Origin: an uncultured Acetobacteraceae bacterium
GTDB lineage: Bacteria; Pseudomonadota; Alphaproteobacteria; Acetobacterales; Acetobacteraceae
Direction of reading: 5' to 3'
Assembly (NCBI GenBank): GCA_903895595.1
Contig: CAITUP010000031.1
Location: forward strand, 1-64,000
Length of the DNA: 64,000 nt
Positions 25,710 to 35,055 of the stretch are shown piece after piece. The notes under the pieces are model-generated. The model was not told where the DNA came from. It searched no databases and was given only the letters and a program-made list of their open reading frames with translations. Within the stretch, counting starts at the first letter, position 1, and each line of letters opens with the position of its first letter. Both the position numbers and the translations under genes were made by a program.

Positions 25710-26399
25710 TTATTCCGTCATGATCAGTTTCGACAAAGCCTCGGGCTCCGTCAGCATCGGATAATGGCCGGTGTTCAGTTCGTACCATTTGGCGCCGAGC
25801 GTATCGGCGGCGCGGCGTTGGTGCGCGAGGCCGGGGTTCGGGGCTTGGGTGCAATAGATCACCGAAGCGTTCCATTTCTGCTGCCAGAAGCTGTCCAGCT
25901 TCACCGGGGCCGCCATCGCCGCCACAGGGTGCGGGGTGTAGCGGGCCAGCGCCCATTCCTTGGTTTCCCCGGTCAGCGACGCGAACATGCGGTTCGATGC
26001 GTCCTCATAGGACGGGCCGGTCGCCACATCGGTGGTCACAGCGGTGGGACGCTGCACATGGTCGGACACGGCCTCCCCATTGAACAAAGCCAGGGCGTCG
26101 GCCAGCACCACGCGGGCGATGCGGTCGCGGGCGAGTTCGGCGACGCGGCAGGCGATCATGCCGCCGCAGGATGTGCCGACGAGGATGACATCCTTCAGGT
26201 CCTCGAAAAACAGCAGTTCGGCGACTTCCGCCGCTTGGCTTTCGGTGTCGATGCCGGGGCGCAGCGCGTGCCGACGCTCGCCGCAGCCGTCCAGCGTTGG
26301 CGCGAATACATTGTGTCCGGCGGCGCGCAGGCATGCGGTCACGCGGGTCCAGATCCAGCCGCCCTGATAGGCGCCGTGCAACAAAACGATATTGGCCAT
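25710..26399 (-). CDS. Alpha/beta-fold hydrolase (EstC / methylesterase-like)
   Basis: A 229-residue esterase-type hydrolase. It opens MANIVLLHGAYQGGWIW, the H-G oxyanion motif of the salicylate-methylesterase/hydroxynitrile-lyase-like group. The nucleophile elbow is ILVGTSCGGMIACRV (G-T-S-C-G), and the catalytic His lies in LNTGHYPMLTEPEALSKLI. ATG at 26399 has AGGAGG upstream, so the nine track residues before it are dropped. It lies 16 nt downstream of the EmrB-like gene on the same strand. Substrate unknown. Confidence 0.88.
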   Translation of the reverse strand: MANIVLLHGAYQGGWIWTRVTACLRAAGHNVFAPTLDGCGERRHALRPGIDTESQAAEVAELLFFEDLKDVILVGTSCGGMIACRVAELARDRIARVVLADALALFNGEAVSDHVQRPTAVTTDVATGPSYEDASNRMFASLTGETKEWALARYTPHPVAAMAAPVKLDSFWQQKWNASVIYCTQAPNPGLAHQRRAADTLGAKWYELNTGHYPMLTEPEALSKLIMTE

Positions 26400-26415
26400 G
26401 TGGGTTCCTCCTTCT

Positions 26416-27936
26416 CTACGCGGCAACCTTCCGTTGCCGCTTCTTCGCCATCGCGATCAGCAGTATCGCCCCGGCGGAGGTCGCCGTATAGAACCCGAAC
26501 GCGTTGACGTAGCCGATCATCGCCGCCTGCCGGTTAATTTCCTTGGACATCTGCGCCAGACCGGGAAGCGTATCCACCGTCCAGGCGCCCATCGCCCATG
26601 GCAGCGCCAGCACCTTGTTGTAGGGCGTGATCATCTCGGTCATGCGGCTGTAATTGGCGCCTTGAGCGTGAATGATTTCGGCGACACAGACGGAAATGAA
26701 CAGGCTCGACCCGATGTTGCGCATCAGATGGAATAGCGCCATCGCCTCGGGCATCAGGCGGCTTTCCAGCGTGGGGAACGTTGCGATGGTCAGCGGCACC
26801 CAGAAAATGCCTACCGCGATGCCCTGCAGCACGCTGTTCAACGCCAGCGTCGTCATGTCGACGTTCAGATCGAGGCTCATGAGCCACAGGCCCGATATCA
26901 CCTGAACGCTGAAGCCGAAAATCATCCCGACCCGTGGATCGGTGCGGCCGGCGAACATCGCCAGGAAGAACCCGATCGTGGCGCCGACGCCGCGGGCGCC
27001 CAGGATCTCGCCGATGATTTGGTCTGGAAATCCCGCATATTGTTGCAGCAGGGACGGCAGCAGCACGACCGGCGTGAAATTCAGCATCCCGTAAAACGTG
27101 ACCAGCACCAGCCCCAGCGCGTAGTTGGGGTCGGTCAGCATCTTCAGGTCCAGGAACGGCTTATCGGCCGTGAGGCTGTGGACCAGGAACATGAACAATG
27201 CCAGCACCGCGATCACGGTCTCGATGGTGATTTCGGTGGATTCATACCAATCGAGCCGCTGGCCGCGCGACAGCACCAGCTGTACGCAGGACATGGTGAT
27301 CGCGAAGGTCAGAAACCCCGTCCAGTCCAGCTTTATGGTGGCGGCCGGCGGATCGCGCGGCAGGATCAGTTGCAGGGCTGTCACACCCGCCATCCCCACC
27401 GGCACCAACATATAGAACGCGTAGCGCCAGCTGTATTCCTGCGCCAGGAAGCCGCCGAGCGTCGGACCGATCACCGGTCCGATCACGACGGCCATGCCGA
27501 AGATGGAGGTCACCATCCCCACCTGACGGCGCGGAAAACTGTCCAGCAGAATGGCGTTCGACAAGGGAACCAAGGGCGCCCCCAACGCCCCCTGGGCGAT
27601 CCGCCAGAACACCAGGGCACCCAGCGAGTCGGACGCGCCGCAGAACCAGGTGGCGACGGTGAAGCCCGACAGCGACCAGATCATCACCCCGCGCCGCCCG
27701 AATCGTCCGACGAACCACCCCGTCATCGGCGTCACGACCGCGGTGGCCAGAATGTTGAACGTCACTGCCCAAGCGATCTCATCCGCCGTCGCCGCCAGCG
27801 TGCCCTGCATCTGCGGCAGCAGGGTCGAAGCAATCAGCAACGTCGTGGAATACAGTGTGGACGCCAGAATGATCGCGCCCATGATCGCCCAGCGCTGCGC
27901 CGGTGTCAGCGAAAGCGCGAAAGGGCTATCGGACAT
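26416..27936 (-). CDS. DHA2-family multidrug efflux MFS transporter (EmrB-like)
   Basis: A 506-residue, 14-helix drug:H+ antiporter. Motifs: LLPQMQGTLAATADEIAWAV in the first loop, VGRFGRRGVMIWSLSGFTVA (motif A), FPRRQVGMVTSIFGMAVVIG and GPTLGGFLAQEYSWRYAFYM (motif C-type). The EmrB group pumps hydrophobic compounds through a tripartite complex with an EmrA-like adaptor and an outer-membrane channel. The adaptor here is on the opposite strand, divergently transcribed, and no TolC-like gene is in the window. A serine esterase gene follows. Confidence 0.92.
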   Translation of the reverse strand: MSDSPFALSLTPAQRWAIMGAIILASTLYSTTLLIASTLLPQMQGTLAATADEIAWAVTFNILATAVVTPMTGWFVGRFGRRGVMIWSLSGFTVATWFCGASDSLGALVFWRIAQGALGAPLVPLSNAILLDSFPRRQVGMVTSIFGMAVVIGPVIGPTLGGFLAQEYSWRYAFYMLVPVGMAGVTALQLILPRDPPAATIKLDWTGFLTFAITMSCVQLVLSRGQRLDWYESTEITIETVIAVLALFMFLVHSLTADKPFLDLKMLTDPNYALGLVLVTFYGMLNFTPVVLLPSLLQQYAGFPDQIIGEILGARGVGATIGFFLAMFAGRTDPRVGMIFGFSVQVISGLWLMSLDLNVDMTTLALNSVLQGIAVGIFWVPLTIATFPTLESRLMPEAMALFHLMRNIGSSLFISVCVAEIIHAQGANYSRMTEMITPYNKVLALPWAMGAWTVDTLPGLAQMSKEINRQAAMIGYVNAFGFYTATSAGAILLIAMAKKRQRKVAA

Positions 27937-27970
27937 AGGGGGGAGGATCCGGCGTGACGGTTGCGAAAGG

Positions 27971-27982
27971 TAGCGTATGCTA
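27971..27982. promoter_or_regulatory. Short palindrome in divergent efflux-pump promoter region
   Basis: TAGC-GTAT-GCTA lies in the 82-nt spacer between the divergent pump genes, a natural place for a shared operator. No regulator gene is adjacent, so this is only a candidate. Confidence 0.25.
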
Positions 27983-28018
27983 TCATAAGCACCGCATGCG
28001 ATTGACGCGAGTGCCCCT

Positions 28019-29095
28019 ATGAGTCCCCGCCGAACCCGGCTGCTGCGCTTGGCCCTTCTGGTCGGCGTCCCATTGTTGGTCGCCGTTGGCGGCGTGATGG
28101 CTTGGCAGCGCGGCGGCCGCTACGTCAGCACCGAGAATGCGTACGTGAAGGCCGACATCGCCCAAATCGCCCCGGAGATTGCCGGTCGCGTGATCGAAGT
28201 GGCGGTGCGCGACCACGCCCGTGTCGTCGCGGGCAGCGTGCTGGTGCGGATCGATCCCGAACCCTACCGTTTGGCGTTCGCGAAGGCCTCCGCCGATCTG
28301 GATGTCGCCCGAGCACAGGTGGAAACTGCGCGCGCGACGTATCATGAGACGAAAAGCGAGTTGGGCGAGGTCGAAAACCAGGCGACCTATTTGGAACACC
28401 AGTTCCAGCGGCAACAGGCGTTGGCACAGCATGGGGTCGTCGCGGCCTCGGCGCTGGAAACCGCGCAGAAGGACGCGGTGGTTGCACGCGATCGTCTCAA
28501 CGTCGTCCGTCGGCGTCTCGACCGCGTGCTCGCCGCGCTCGGCGGCGATCCGGCGATTGCCACGGACCAACACCCGGCGGTCCGCGATAAGCTGGCGGAT
28601 CGGGATCGCACGGCGCTGGACCTCGCGCATACGGAACTGCGGGCGCCGCTGGACGGCATCGCGGTCAACGTGAAGCTGCAATTGGGCGAGCAGGTGAAGG
28701 CCGCCACGCCGCTATTCGTGATCGTCGCCGCGACGCGGCCTTGGGTGGAGGCCAACCTCAAGGAAACCGAACTGACGCATGTCGCGGTCGGCCAGAAGGC
28801 GAAAGTCGTGCTGGACATTTACCCCGACGAACCGTGGGAGGCCGAGGTCGCCAGCATCAGCCCCGCCGCCGGGTCGGAATTCGCGATTCTGCCGCCGCAG
28901 AATGCGTCCGGGAATTGGGTGAAGGTGGTGCAGCGGTTACCGGTGAAGCTGCGCTTGCTGCCGCACGATGGGGAAAAGGCTCTACGAGCGGGGATGACCG
29001 CGACGGTGGACATCGACACGCGGCGGGAGCGGCATTTGGGAGCGATTATGTCCGGATGGTTCGCCAAAGGAGAGGCGAAAGCAGCGGAGCGGTAA
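28019..29095 (+). CDS. HlyD/EmrA-family periplasmic adaptor
   Basis: A 358-residue membrane fusion protein. One N-terminal membrane helix (RLALLVGVPLLVAVGGVMAW) is followed by the lipoyl half GGRYVSTENAYVKADIAQIA, a long alpha-helical hairpin (residues 85-185), and the second lipoyl half TELRAPLDGIAVNVKLQLGE with beta-barrel PWVEANLKETELTHVAVGQK. The T-E-N-A-Y-V-K segment is the EmrA/HlyD signature. It partners the divergent EmrB-like pump, bridging it to an outer-membrane channel. Confidence 0.92.
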   Translation: MSPRRTRLLRLALLVGVPLLVAVGGVMAWQRGGRYVSTENAYVKADIAQIAPEIAGRVIEVAVRDHARVVAGSVLVRIDPEPYRLAFAKASADLDVARAQVETARATYHETKSELGEVENQATYLEHQFQRQQALAQHGVVAASALETAQKDAVVARDRLNVVRRRLDRVLAALGGDPAIATDQHPAVRDKLADRDRTALDLAHTELRAPLDGIAVNVKLQLGEQVKAATPLFVIVAATRPWVEANLKETELTHVAVGQKAKVVLDIYPDEPWEAEVASISPAAGSEFAILPPQNASGNWVKVVQRLPVKLRLLPHDGEKALRAGMTATVDIDTRRERHLGAIMSGWFAKGEAKAAER

Positions 29096-29174
29096 TTTCA
29101 ACTTTTAGTTGTATTTTTGGCGCCGCGAACTCAATATTGCACGACTGCAACTCGGATGCGAACGTGCAAGGCCC

Positions 29175-29624
29175 GTGACCAAGGATACTCAGGTTTTTCT
29201 GTCCTACTCCAGCGAGGATATTTTCGAGGCCGATCTACTACAGTATGTGGCGGAAAACATGCTCGCCGACCTGAAGGTCACATTGTGGGCATATCACCGC
29301 GATCAGGCACGCGATCAGCGCTCAATCGCAGGAGGCGTGAGGGACATGGTTCGTCGATCGGCGGCGATGATATTTCTGGCATCGCGCTCGACGCTCGATG
29401 TAGGATCGACGCAATGGATGGAACTGGCCTATGCGGACGCTTTCGGATTGCCCATTTTTATCATCCTGCACCGAACTACGGTTCCCGAAATCAGGACCCG
29501 GCTCGAACATGTCCCCCCCTTGATGTTGGAAGCCAATTGCAACCCTTCCCATGAATGGCGACAAGTCGTGTCCGCGGTTCGATCGCGCCTGACGGTGCCG
29601 CGAGTCCGAAAGCGCAGGAGTTGA
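29175..29624 (+). CDS. Stand-alone TIR-domain protein 1
   Basis: About 149 residues made up almost entirely of one TIR domain. Box 1 is TQVFLSYSSEDIFEADLLQY; the core strand is AAMIFLASRSTLDVGST; the helix with the likely catalytic glutamate is STQWMELAYADAFGLPIFII, matching the S-x-x-W-x-E arrangement of NADase TIR domains. I start it at GTG 29175, since the 22 residues before it in the track (from TTG 29109) lie outside the domain. Base composition looks AT-richer than its neighbours. A second TIR gene follows after 2 bases. Bacterial TIR proteins are commonly immune effectors or NAD-derived signal producers; no partner effector is visible. Confidence 0.82.
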   Translation: MTKDTQVFLSYSSEDIFEADLLQYVAENMLADLKVTLWAYHRDQARDQRSIAGGVRDMVRRSAAMIFLASRSTLDVGSTQWMELAYADAFGLPIFIILHRTTVPEIRTRLEHVPPLMLEANCNPSHEWRQVVSAVRSRLTVPRVRKRRS

Positions 29625-29626
29625 CC

Positions 29627-29977
29627 ATGCCGACGTTCTTCTTGTCCTATGCCGACGCTGACCGCCCCCGGATCGAAAAGGTTATCGCTGAACTGCGCCA
29701 ACGTGGCGAGGTGACGAATGATGACGAGTTTACCGATTGGAACCGTATCCCCGAAACCGGGCAAGGCGCGCGCGCCGACCTGAAGCATGCAATCGCGGAG
29801 GCATCCAAGTTGGTCGTGCTATGGGGCGACGCTGCCGAACAATCCGCACATGTGAATTATGAGGCAGGGTTAGCGAGCGCCTTCGATAAACTGATCGTCT
29901 TCGTCCTGCCGCGAGGGAGGAAAACCCGTCTGCCGACGGAACTGTCGGATCGGCCGGTGATCCATCTGCGCGGTTGA
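29627..29977 (+). CDS. Stand-alone TIR-domain protein 2
   Basis: A 116-residue minimal TIR domain. It begins MPTFFLSYADADRPRIEKVI (box 1). The middle strand is ASKLVVLWGDAAEQS, and the helix SAHVNYEAGLASAFDKLIVF holds the expected catalytic Glu (N-Y-E). ATG at 29627 follows the upstream stop by 2 nt and has GCAGGAG 6 nt before it; the track adds 24 residues read from the first gene's tail. It differs clearly from TIR protein 1, so the pair is not a recent duplication. It converges on the permease gene with 3 nt between stops. Confidence 0.82.
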   Translation: MPTFFLSYADADRPRIEKVIAELRQRGEVTNDDEFTDWNRIPETGQGARADLKHAIAEASKLVVLWGDAAEQSAHVNYEAGLASAFDKLIVFVLPRGRKTRLPTELSDRPVIHLRG

Positions 29978-29980
29978 GCC

Positions 29981-30865
29981 TCACCGCTCCCGCAGCTTCG
30001 GATCCAGCGCATCGCGCAACGCATCGCCGAACAGATTGATCCCCAGCACCGCCAGCATGATCGCCACGCCCGGGAAAATCGCGATCCACGGCGCGGTGGA
30101 GGCATATTCCTCGGCCCCGCCTTGCAGCATCAGGCCCCAGGCCGGCACCGGCTCCTGCACGCCCAGGCCGAGGTAGGACAAAGATGCCTCGGCCAAGATC
30201 GCTTGGCCCACGAACGACGTCACCATGATCAGGAACGGGGCGACAACGTTCGGCACCATGTGCCGCAGGATAATCCGCGTGTGCCCGAACCCGCAGGCGC
30301 GGGCGGCATCGACATAAGGCATCGAGCGGATCGTCAGCGCCGAGGATCGCACCACGCGCGAACATCGCGGAATCAGTGGGATCGTGATCGCCAGGATCAC
30401 GTTGTGCACGCCCGGCCCGAAGATCGAAACCACCGCCAGCGCCATGATGATCAGCGGAAACGCCATGACGATATCGGACACGCGCTGGATGATCAGATCG
30501 GTCAGCCCGCCGAAATAGGCGCTCGCGACGCCGATCACCAATCCGGAAAACCCGCCGACGACCGCGGATGAAAGCCCCACGATCAACGCCGTGCGGGCGC
30601 CGTAGATGATGCGCGACATCAAATCGCGGCCGAATTGGTCGGTACCAAGCAAATGGGCGAACGACGGAGGCTCGGTCATAGCCGCGAAATCGTTGGCGGT
30701 AGGGTTGTAGGGCGCGATCCATTCGGCGGTGAAACCGGTGACGGCCATGATAATGACCAGGATCAGGCCGAACGTGCCCAAGGGTTGGCGCTTGCAGAAG
30801 CGCAGCGTCGATTGCCAGAACGACCGTTGCGGCAGGGGGGCGTCGTCGATGACGGTGGCGGACAT
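29981..30865 (-). CDS. Peptide-type ABC transporter permease (DppC-like)
   Basis: A 294-residue inner-membrane permease with about six helices. DppC/OppC marks are the N-terminal cytoplasmic leader before FCKRQPLGTFGLILVIIMAV, PPSFAHLLGTDQFGRDLMSR, and the ATPase-contact loop PYVDAARACGFGHTRIILRH. It is the last gene of the ten-kilobase binding-protein operon, 15 nt after the DppB-like permease, with which it forms the membrane channel. Confidence 0.95.
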   Translation of the reverse strand: MSATVIDDAPLPQRSFWQSTLRFCKRQPLGTFGLILVIIMAVTGFTAEWIAPYNPTANDFAAMTEPPSFAHLLGTDQFGRDLMSRIIYGARTALIVGLSSAVVGGFSGLVIGVASAYFGGLTDLIIQRVSDIVMAFPLIIMALAVVSIFGPGVHNVILAITIPLIPRCSRVVRSSALTIRSMPYVDAARACGFGHTRIILRHMVPNVVAPFLIMVTSFVGQAILAEASLSYLGLGVQEPVPAWGLMLQGGAEEYASTAPWIAIFPGVAIMLAVLGINLFGDALRDALDPKLRER

Positions 30866-30880
30866 GCTTTGCTTCTCCGC

Positions 30881-31852
30881 TCAGGCGAAACGAATGCGCG
30901 GATCGAGCCAGCCGTACAGCAGGTCGACCACGAGGTTGGTGAACACAAAAATCGCGACGGTCAGCATCACCAGTGCCTGCGTCAGCGTGTAATCCTGGTT
31001 CTGCACCGCCTGCACGAACAGCCGCCCGACGCCGTTGAGGTTGAACACCTGTTCGGTGACGACCAGCCCGCCGATCAGGAAGGCGAACTCGATCCCGATC
31101 AGCGTCACGACCGGCAGCAGCGCGTTTTTCAGCGCGTGGCGGTTGATGATGATCTTGTTGATCAGGCCTTTGGCGCGGGCCGTGCGGATGTAATCCTCGC
31201 GCATGACTTCCAGCATCGCCGACCGGGTCATGCGCATGCTGACGGCAGCGTAACGGTAGCCGACGGTGATGGCGGGCAGGATGGCCATTTCCAGATTGCG
31301 GATCGGGTCTTTCCAGATCGGTACGTAATCGATCGGTGGCATCCAGGGCGTGCCGGTGGCCCAGCCGGTGATATCCAGCACCAGCAGCACCGACACGATG
31401 CCCAACCAGAAGGATGGCGTCGCGATGCCGCCGATGGCGAAGATTCGCACGAACACGTCGATCCAGGTGTTCTGCTTCAGTGCCGAAATCGCGCCCAGCG
31501 GGATGGCGATGCTGACGGCGACGCTTGTGGCCAGCAGCGCGATTTCCAGCGAAATTGGCAAGCGCGCCAGAATTTCGGTGGACACCGGCTTACCCGACCA
31601 CATCGACGTGCCGAAATCGAACCGGCAGATGCCCCAGATGAAATCGAGGAATTGCACGATCATCGGCCGGTCCACCCCGATCTCGGCATGGCAGGCGATC
31701 AGCGCTTTCGGGTCGAACGACGCGCCGCCGCCGCCCAGGCGCACGAGGCAGATGTCCCCGGGAATCAGCCGCATCAGCAGGAACACCAGCGCCGCCGCGC
31801 CGAACAGCGTCGGGATCGTCAGCAGAACCCGTTTGATAATGTATTGGTACAT
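30881..31852 (-). CDS. Peptide-type ABC transporter permease (DppB-like)
   Basis: A 323-residue permease starting MYQYIIKRVLLTIPTLFGAA, the standard DppB/OppB N-terminus. It has GVDRPMIVQFLDFIWGICRF, and the EAA-type loop MLEVMREDYIRTARAKGLIN that docks on the ATPases. The ATG at 31852 overlaps the stop of the binding-protein gene as TGATG, giving translational coupling. The longer track start reads back into that gene and is rejected. It pairs with the DppC-like protein. Confidence 0.95.
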   Translation of the reverse strand: MYQYIIKRVLLTIPTLFGAAALVFLLMRLIPGDICLVRLGGGGASFDPKALIACHAEIGVDRPMIVQFLDFIWGICRFDFGTSMWSGKPVSTEILARLPISLEIALLATSVAVSIAIPLGAISALKQNTWIDVFVRIFAIGGIATPSFWLGIVSVLLVLDITGWATGTPWMPPIDYVPIWKDPIRNLEMAILPAITVGYRYAAVSMRMTRSAMLEVMREDYIRTARAKGLINKIIINRHALKNALLPVVTLIGIEFAFLIGGLVVTEQVFNLNGVGRLFVQAVQNQDYTLTQALVMLTVAIFVFTNLVVDLLYGWLDPRIRFA

Positions 31853-33441
31853 CAGCGATCCAGCCAGATATTGGCGAGGTTTTGGTTGAGGTAGTGGCTG
31901 TTGCCGATCTTCCAGCCCTTCACGTAGGACCGCATCGGCACCACGCGATAGAACCACAAAGTCGGCAATTGGTGTGCGCCGATGTCGAGAATTTGCTTCT
32001 CGTAGGCGCGCATCAGCACACGGGCTTTGGCGGGGTCGGTCTCGCGCACCATCTTGTTATAGATATCCACCTGCACAGGGTCATCGTGGTAGGCGAAATT
32101 TTCCTTGTAGATGTCGTGCGGCAGATAGCGGCCGCTGTCGGCGATCGGGTTCACCACCATCTGGCAGTTCGCCTCCATCGCCAAGGCGAAATCGCCGGTG
32201 CGCATTTTATCCAACCATGGGCCGGTCGGCACGATGTTCTGCGTCACCGTCACGCCGATCTTGCGGAATTCATCGACCAGCCAAGTGCCGACGATGATGT
32301 AGGGCTGATCGACGTTGCGGTTCAGCATCTCTACCGTCAGCCCCTCCGCGCCCGCTTCCTTCAGAAGTCGGCGGGCCTCGGCGCGGGATTTTTCCATGTC
32401 GGTGGCGTAGCCAGGGAACGTGCTGAGTTCGTCCTTTGTCGCGGCGAAGGGCGATCCTGGATAGACGATCCCGCCGACGGTGCGGACAATGGCGATTTTC
32501 CGCAGCGCTTCCGCGCCTTTCCATTGATCGACCGCCATGAACAAGGCGCGGCGGACCCGGACGTCGTCGAACGGTTTGCGCTTGTGGTTGGGGGTGAAGA
32601 CATTGCCGCAGTTCCAGTCGCTTTCCTGCACCGTCACCTGATCGCCCAGTTCCTTCACCAACTGATCGCGGGCGGTCGGCGACATGCCGCGGAATTCCAG
32701 CGCCGCGCGGTCCGCGCGCATCGCGTCCACACGGGTTTGCTGCTTCGGCGCGAAGATGGCGTTGAACCCGTCCAGATGCGGCTGACCCGAATGATAATAA
32801 TCGGGGTTCCGCACCCCATGCATCGCCTGACCGATCTCTTGACCTGCGAATTTGAACGGCCCGGATCCCATGATGTTACGTTCGTAAAAATGCTGGTCCT
32901 TTTCCAGCACCTTCGCGGAGTAAATATAAGACCAAGGGTCCGCCAGCGCCGGCATAAAGGACAAAGTCGGGAATTTCAGTTTGAAGACGACGGTCGTGTC
33001 GTCCGGCGCCTCGATGGAATCCACCATCGGGTAGGATGCCTCCCGCGCACTGGACACACCGGCCGGCGGAAAGACAATACGGTTCCAGCTGACCGCGATA
33101 TCGTGCGCCGTCAGCGGCGAGCCATCGTGGAATTTCACGCCCTTGCGTATCTTGAACGTGTACGTCAGCCCGCCATTCGTCGGCGTCGGCATTTCGGTGC
33201 ACAGATCGCAGATAAAATCCGTCGTGGAAGATGGATTTTCTGGATTGACCCGAATTAAATTCGAATAAAACGGCGCCGTCGCATGCAGCACCGCGTACGT
33301 CGTTTCCTTATGCCCATCCAGGCTCGGCCCGCCATCGGCGGCGATCATGTAATCCAGCGTACCGCCCTGTTTCGGCGTCTGCGCTTGAGCATTCGTCAGA
33401 AGCCCCGTGACCAGGGCAGTAGCCAGGAACCACGCACGCAT
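31852..33441 (-). CDS. Peptide-type substrate-binding protein, tandem copy 1
   Basis: A 529-residue SBP_bac_5 protein with signal peptide MRAWFLATALVTGLLTNAQA. It is the last and most divergent of four tandem paralogues. It shares with them FICDLCTEMPTPTNGG, GSGPFKFAGQEIGQAMHGVR, VKFHDGSPLTAHDIAVSWNR and the end MRSYVKGWKIGNSHYLNQNL. Four cysteines (the CDLC pair, DWNCGN, EANCQ) stand at the same places in all four copies, which may mean two disulfide bonds. I start at ATG 33441; the 40 track residues before it read through the upstream gene's tail. It lies 14 nt after copy 2. Confidence 0.93.
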   Translation of the reverse strand: MRAWFLATALVTGLLTNAQAQTPKQGGTLDYMIAADGGPSLDGHKETTYAVLHATAPFYSNLIRVNPENPSSTTDFICDLCTEMPTPTNGGLTYTFKIRKGVKFHDGSPLTAHDIAVSWNRIVFPPAGVSSAREASYPMVDSIEAPDDTTVVFKLKFPTLSFMPALADPWSYIYSAKVLEKDQHFYERNIMGSGPFKFAGQEIGQAMHGVRNPDYYHSGQPHLDGFNAIFAPKQQTRVDAMRADRAALEFRGMSPTARDQLVKELGDQVTVQESDWNCGNVFTPNHKRKPFDDVRVRRALFMAVDQWKGAEALRKIAIVRTVGGIVYPGSPFAATKDELSTFPGYATDMEKSRAEARRLLKEAGAEGLTVEMLNRNVDQPYIIVGTWLVDEFRKIGVTVTQNIVPTGPWLDKMRTGDFALAMEANCQMVVNPIADSGRYLPHDIYKENFAYHDDPVQVDIYNKMVRETDPAKARVLMRAYEKQILDIGAHQLPTLWFYRVVPMRSYVKGWKIGNSHYLNQNLANIWLDR

Positions 33442-33455
33442 TGTCTCGACCTCCC

Positions 33456-35042
33456 TTATTGATCCAGCCACACCGCCCCCAAATCCTGATTCAAGAAGTG
33501 GCTTGGGCTGATTTTCCAGCCTTTGACGTAGGACTGATATGGCACGATCCGGTACCACCAAACCAGAATCAAGGTGTGGGCGGCGGTATCCAGCGTGTAA
33601 TCCTCGAACGCCCGCATGTCCGCCCGCACCTTGGCGGGGTCGGTTTCATGCAGCAATTTCTCGTACAGCTCGACCTGTTTCGGGTCTTCGTACTGGTTGT
33701 AATTCTGCGGCGAGACGTTGGTGGGCAGGAATTTCTGCACGTCCAGAATGGGGTTGACCAGGCTCTGGCAGGCGGATTCCGATACCACGTCGAATGTTCC
33801 GCCACGCATCGCTTCGAACCACGGCCCGGTCGGCACCACCTTCTGGTTCACCTTCACGCCGATCTTGGACCATTCGTCGATGACCCAGTTGGCGGTGTAT
33901 TTGTAGGGCTGATCGACGTTACGTACCACGAGTTCGAAACTCAGGTTTTCCGCCCCGGCTTCCTTCAGCAACCGCCGAGCCTCGGTGCGGGATTTTTCGA
34001 TGTCGGGCCAGAAACCGGCAATCTTCTGCAGTTCCTCCTTGGTCGCGGCCAAAGGCGAGCCAGGGAATACGATACCGCCGACCGTTTTGATGTTGGTGAC
34101 TTTCGCCAGCGCCGGCGCGCCCTTCCACTGGTCGATCGCCAAAGCCAAAGCGCGGCGCACCCGTACGTCGTCGAACGGCTTACGCTTGTGGTTGATCGTC
34201 ATATTGTTGACGCAGTTCCAGTCGCTGGTCTGGACTGCGATTTTATCCTCGGCGCCCTTGCGCAACTGCTGTTCCGCCGACGGCGGCAAACCCCGGAATT
34301 CCAGCGCCGCTCGGTTGCCGCGGATGGCCTCCACACGGGTGGATTCCTTCGGCGCATAAATGCCGACGAACCCGTCGAGGTAAGGCAGTCCCTTCAGATA
34401 ATAATCGGGATTGCGGACGCCGCTGATGGATTGCCCCAGTTCGTACGTCGTGAATTTGAACGGGCCGCTGCCGAGAATGTTCTTCTCGTACCAATGCGGG
34501 TCCTTCGCCAGCGTCTCCGCCTTGTAAACAAACGCATAGGCGTCGGCGAGCGCCGGCAGAAACGCCTCGGTCGCGAATTTCAGCTTGAACACCACGGTGC
34601 TGGCATCGGGCGCCGTGATGGTATCGATCATCGAATAGATGCTGGCGCGCGCGCTGAGTACGCCGGGCGCGGGGTAAACGATCGAATTCCAGCTCGCGGC
34701 AACGTCGGCCGCGGTCAACGGCGTGCCATCGTGCCATTTTACGCCGTCGCGGATTTTGAAGGTCCAGGTTTTGCCGGCATCAATCGGCTTGGGCATTTCG
34801 GTGCAGAGGTCGCACACGAAATCGTCGGGCGACGACGGGTTCATGGGATTGATGCGGATCAGCACGCTGTAGAACGGCGCCACCGAATGCACCGTCGCGA
34901 ACGTCACCTCCCGGTGTCCGTCGAAGCTGGGCGGGGCGTCGGCGGGGATCATGTAAGTCAGCGTTCCGCCGCGCTTGGGCGTTTCCGCGGCGGTGGCGGG
35001 AAGTGCCCAGGCCAGCAAGCAAGCCAGAAGAATGCGGCGCAT
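33456..35042 (-). CDS. Peptide-type substrate-binding protein, tandem copy 2
   Basis: A 528-residue paralogue with signal peptide MRRILLACLLAWALPATAA. Shared segments are PKRGGTLTYMIPADAPPSFD, FVCDLCTEMPKPIDAG, VKWHDGTPLTAADVAASWNS and QSYVKGWKISPSHFLNQDLG. The ligand-loop region DWNCVNNMTINHKRKPFDDV and the segment ESACQSLVNP hold the other two conserved cysteines. It is most like copy 3, with the same length and near-identical signal-peptide style, suggesting that this pair arose by a later duplication. It is 13 nt downstream of copy 3. Confidence 0.95.
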   Translation of the reverse strand: MRRILLACLLAWALPATAAETPKRGGTLTYMIPADAPPSFDGHREVTFATVHSVAPFYSVLIRINPMNPSSPDDFVCDLCTEMPKPIDAGKTWTFKIRDGVKWHDGTPLTAADVAASWNSIVYPAPGVLSARASIYSMIDTITAPDASTVVFKLKFATEAFLPALADAYAFVYKAETLAKDPHWYEKNILGSGPFKFTTYELGQSISGVRNPDYYLKGLPYLDGFVGIYAPKESTRVEAIRGNRAALEFRGLPPSAEQQLRKGAEDKIAVQTSDWNCVNNMTINHKRKPFDDVRVRRALALAIDQWKGAPALAKVTNIKTVGGIVFPGSPLAATKEELQKIAGFWPDIEKSRTEARRLLKEAGAENLSFELVVRNVDQPYKYTANWVIDEWSKIGVKVNQKVVPTGPWFEAMRGGTFDVVSESACQSLVNPILDVQKFLPTNVSPQNYNQYEDPKQVELYEKLLHETDPAKVRADMRAFEDYTLDTAAHTLILVWWYRIVPYQSYVKGWKISPSHFLNQDLGAVWLDQ

Positions 35043-35055
35043 GGTTGTCTCCCCC

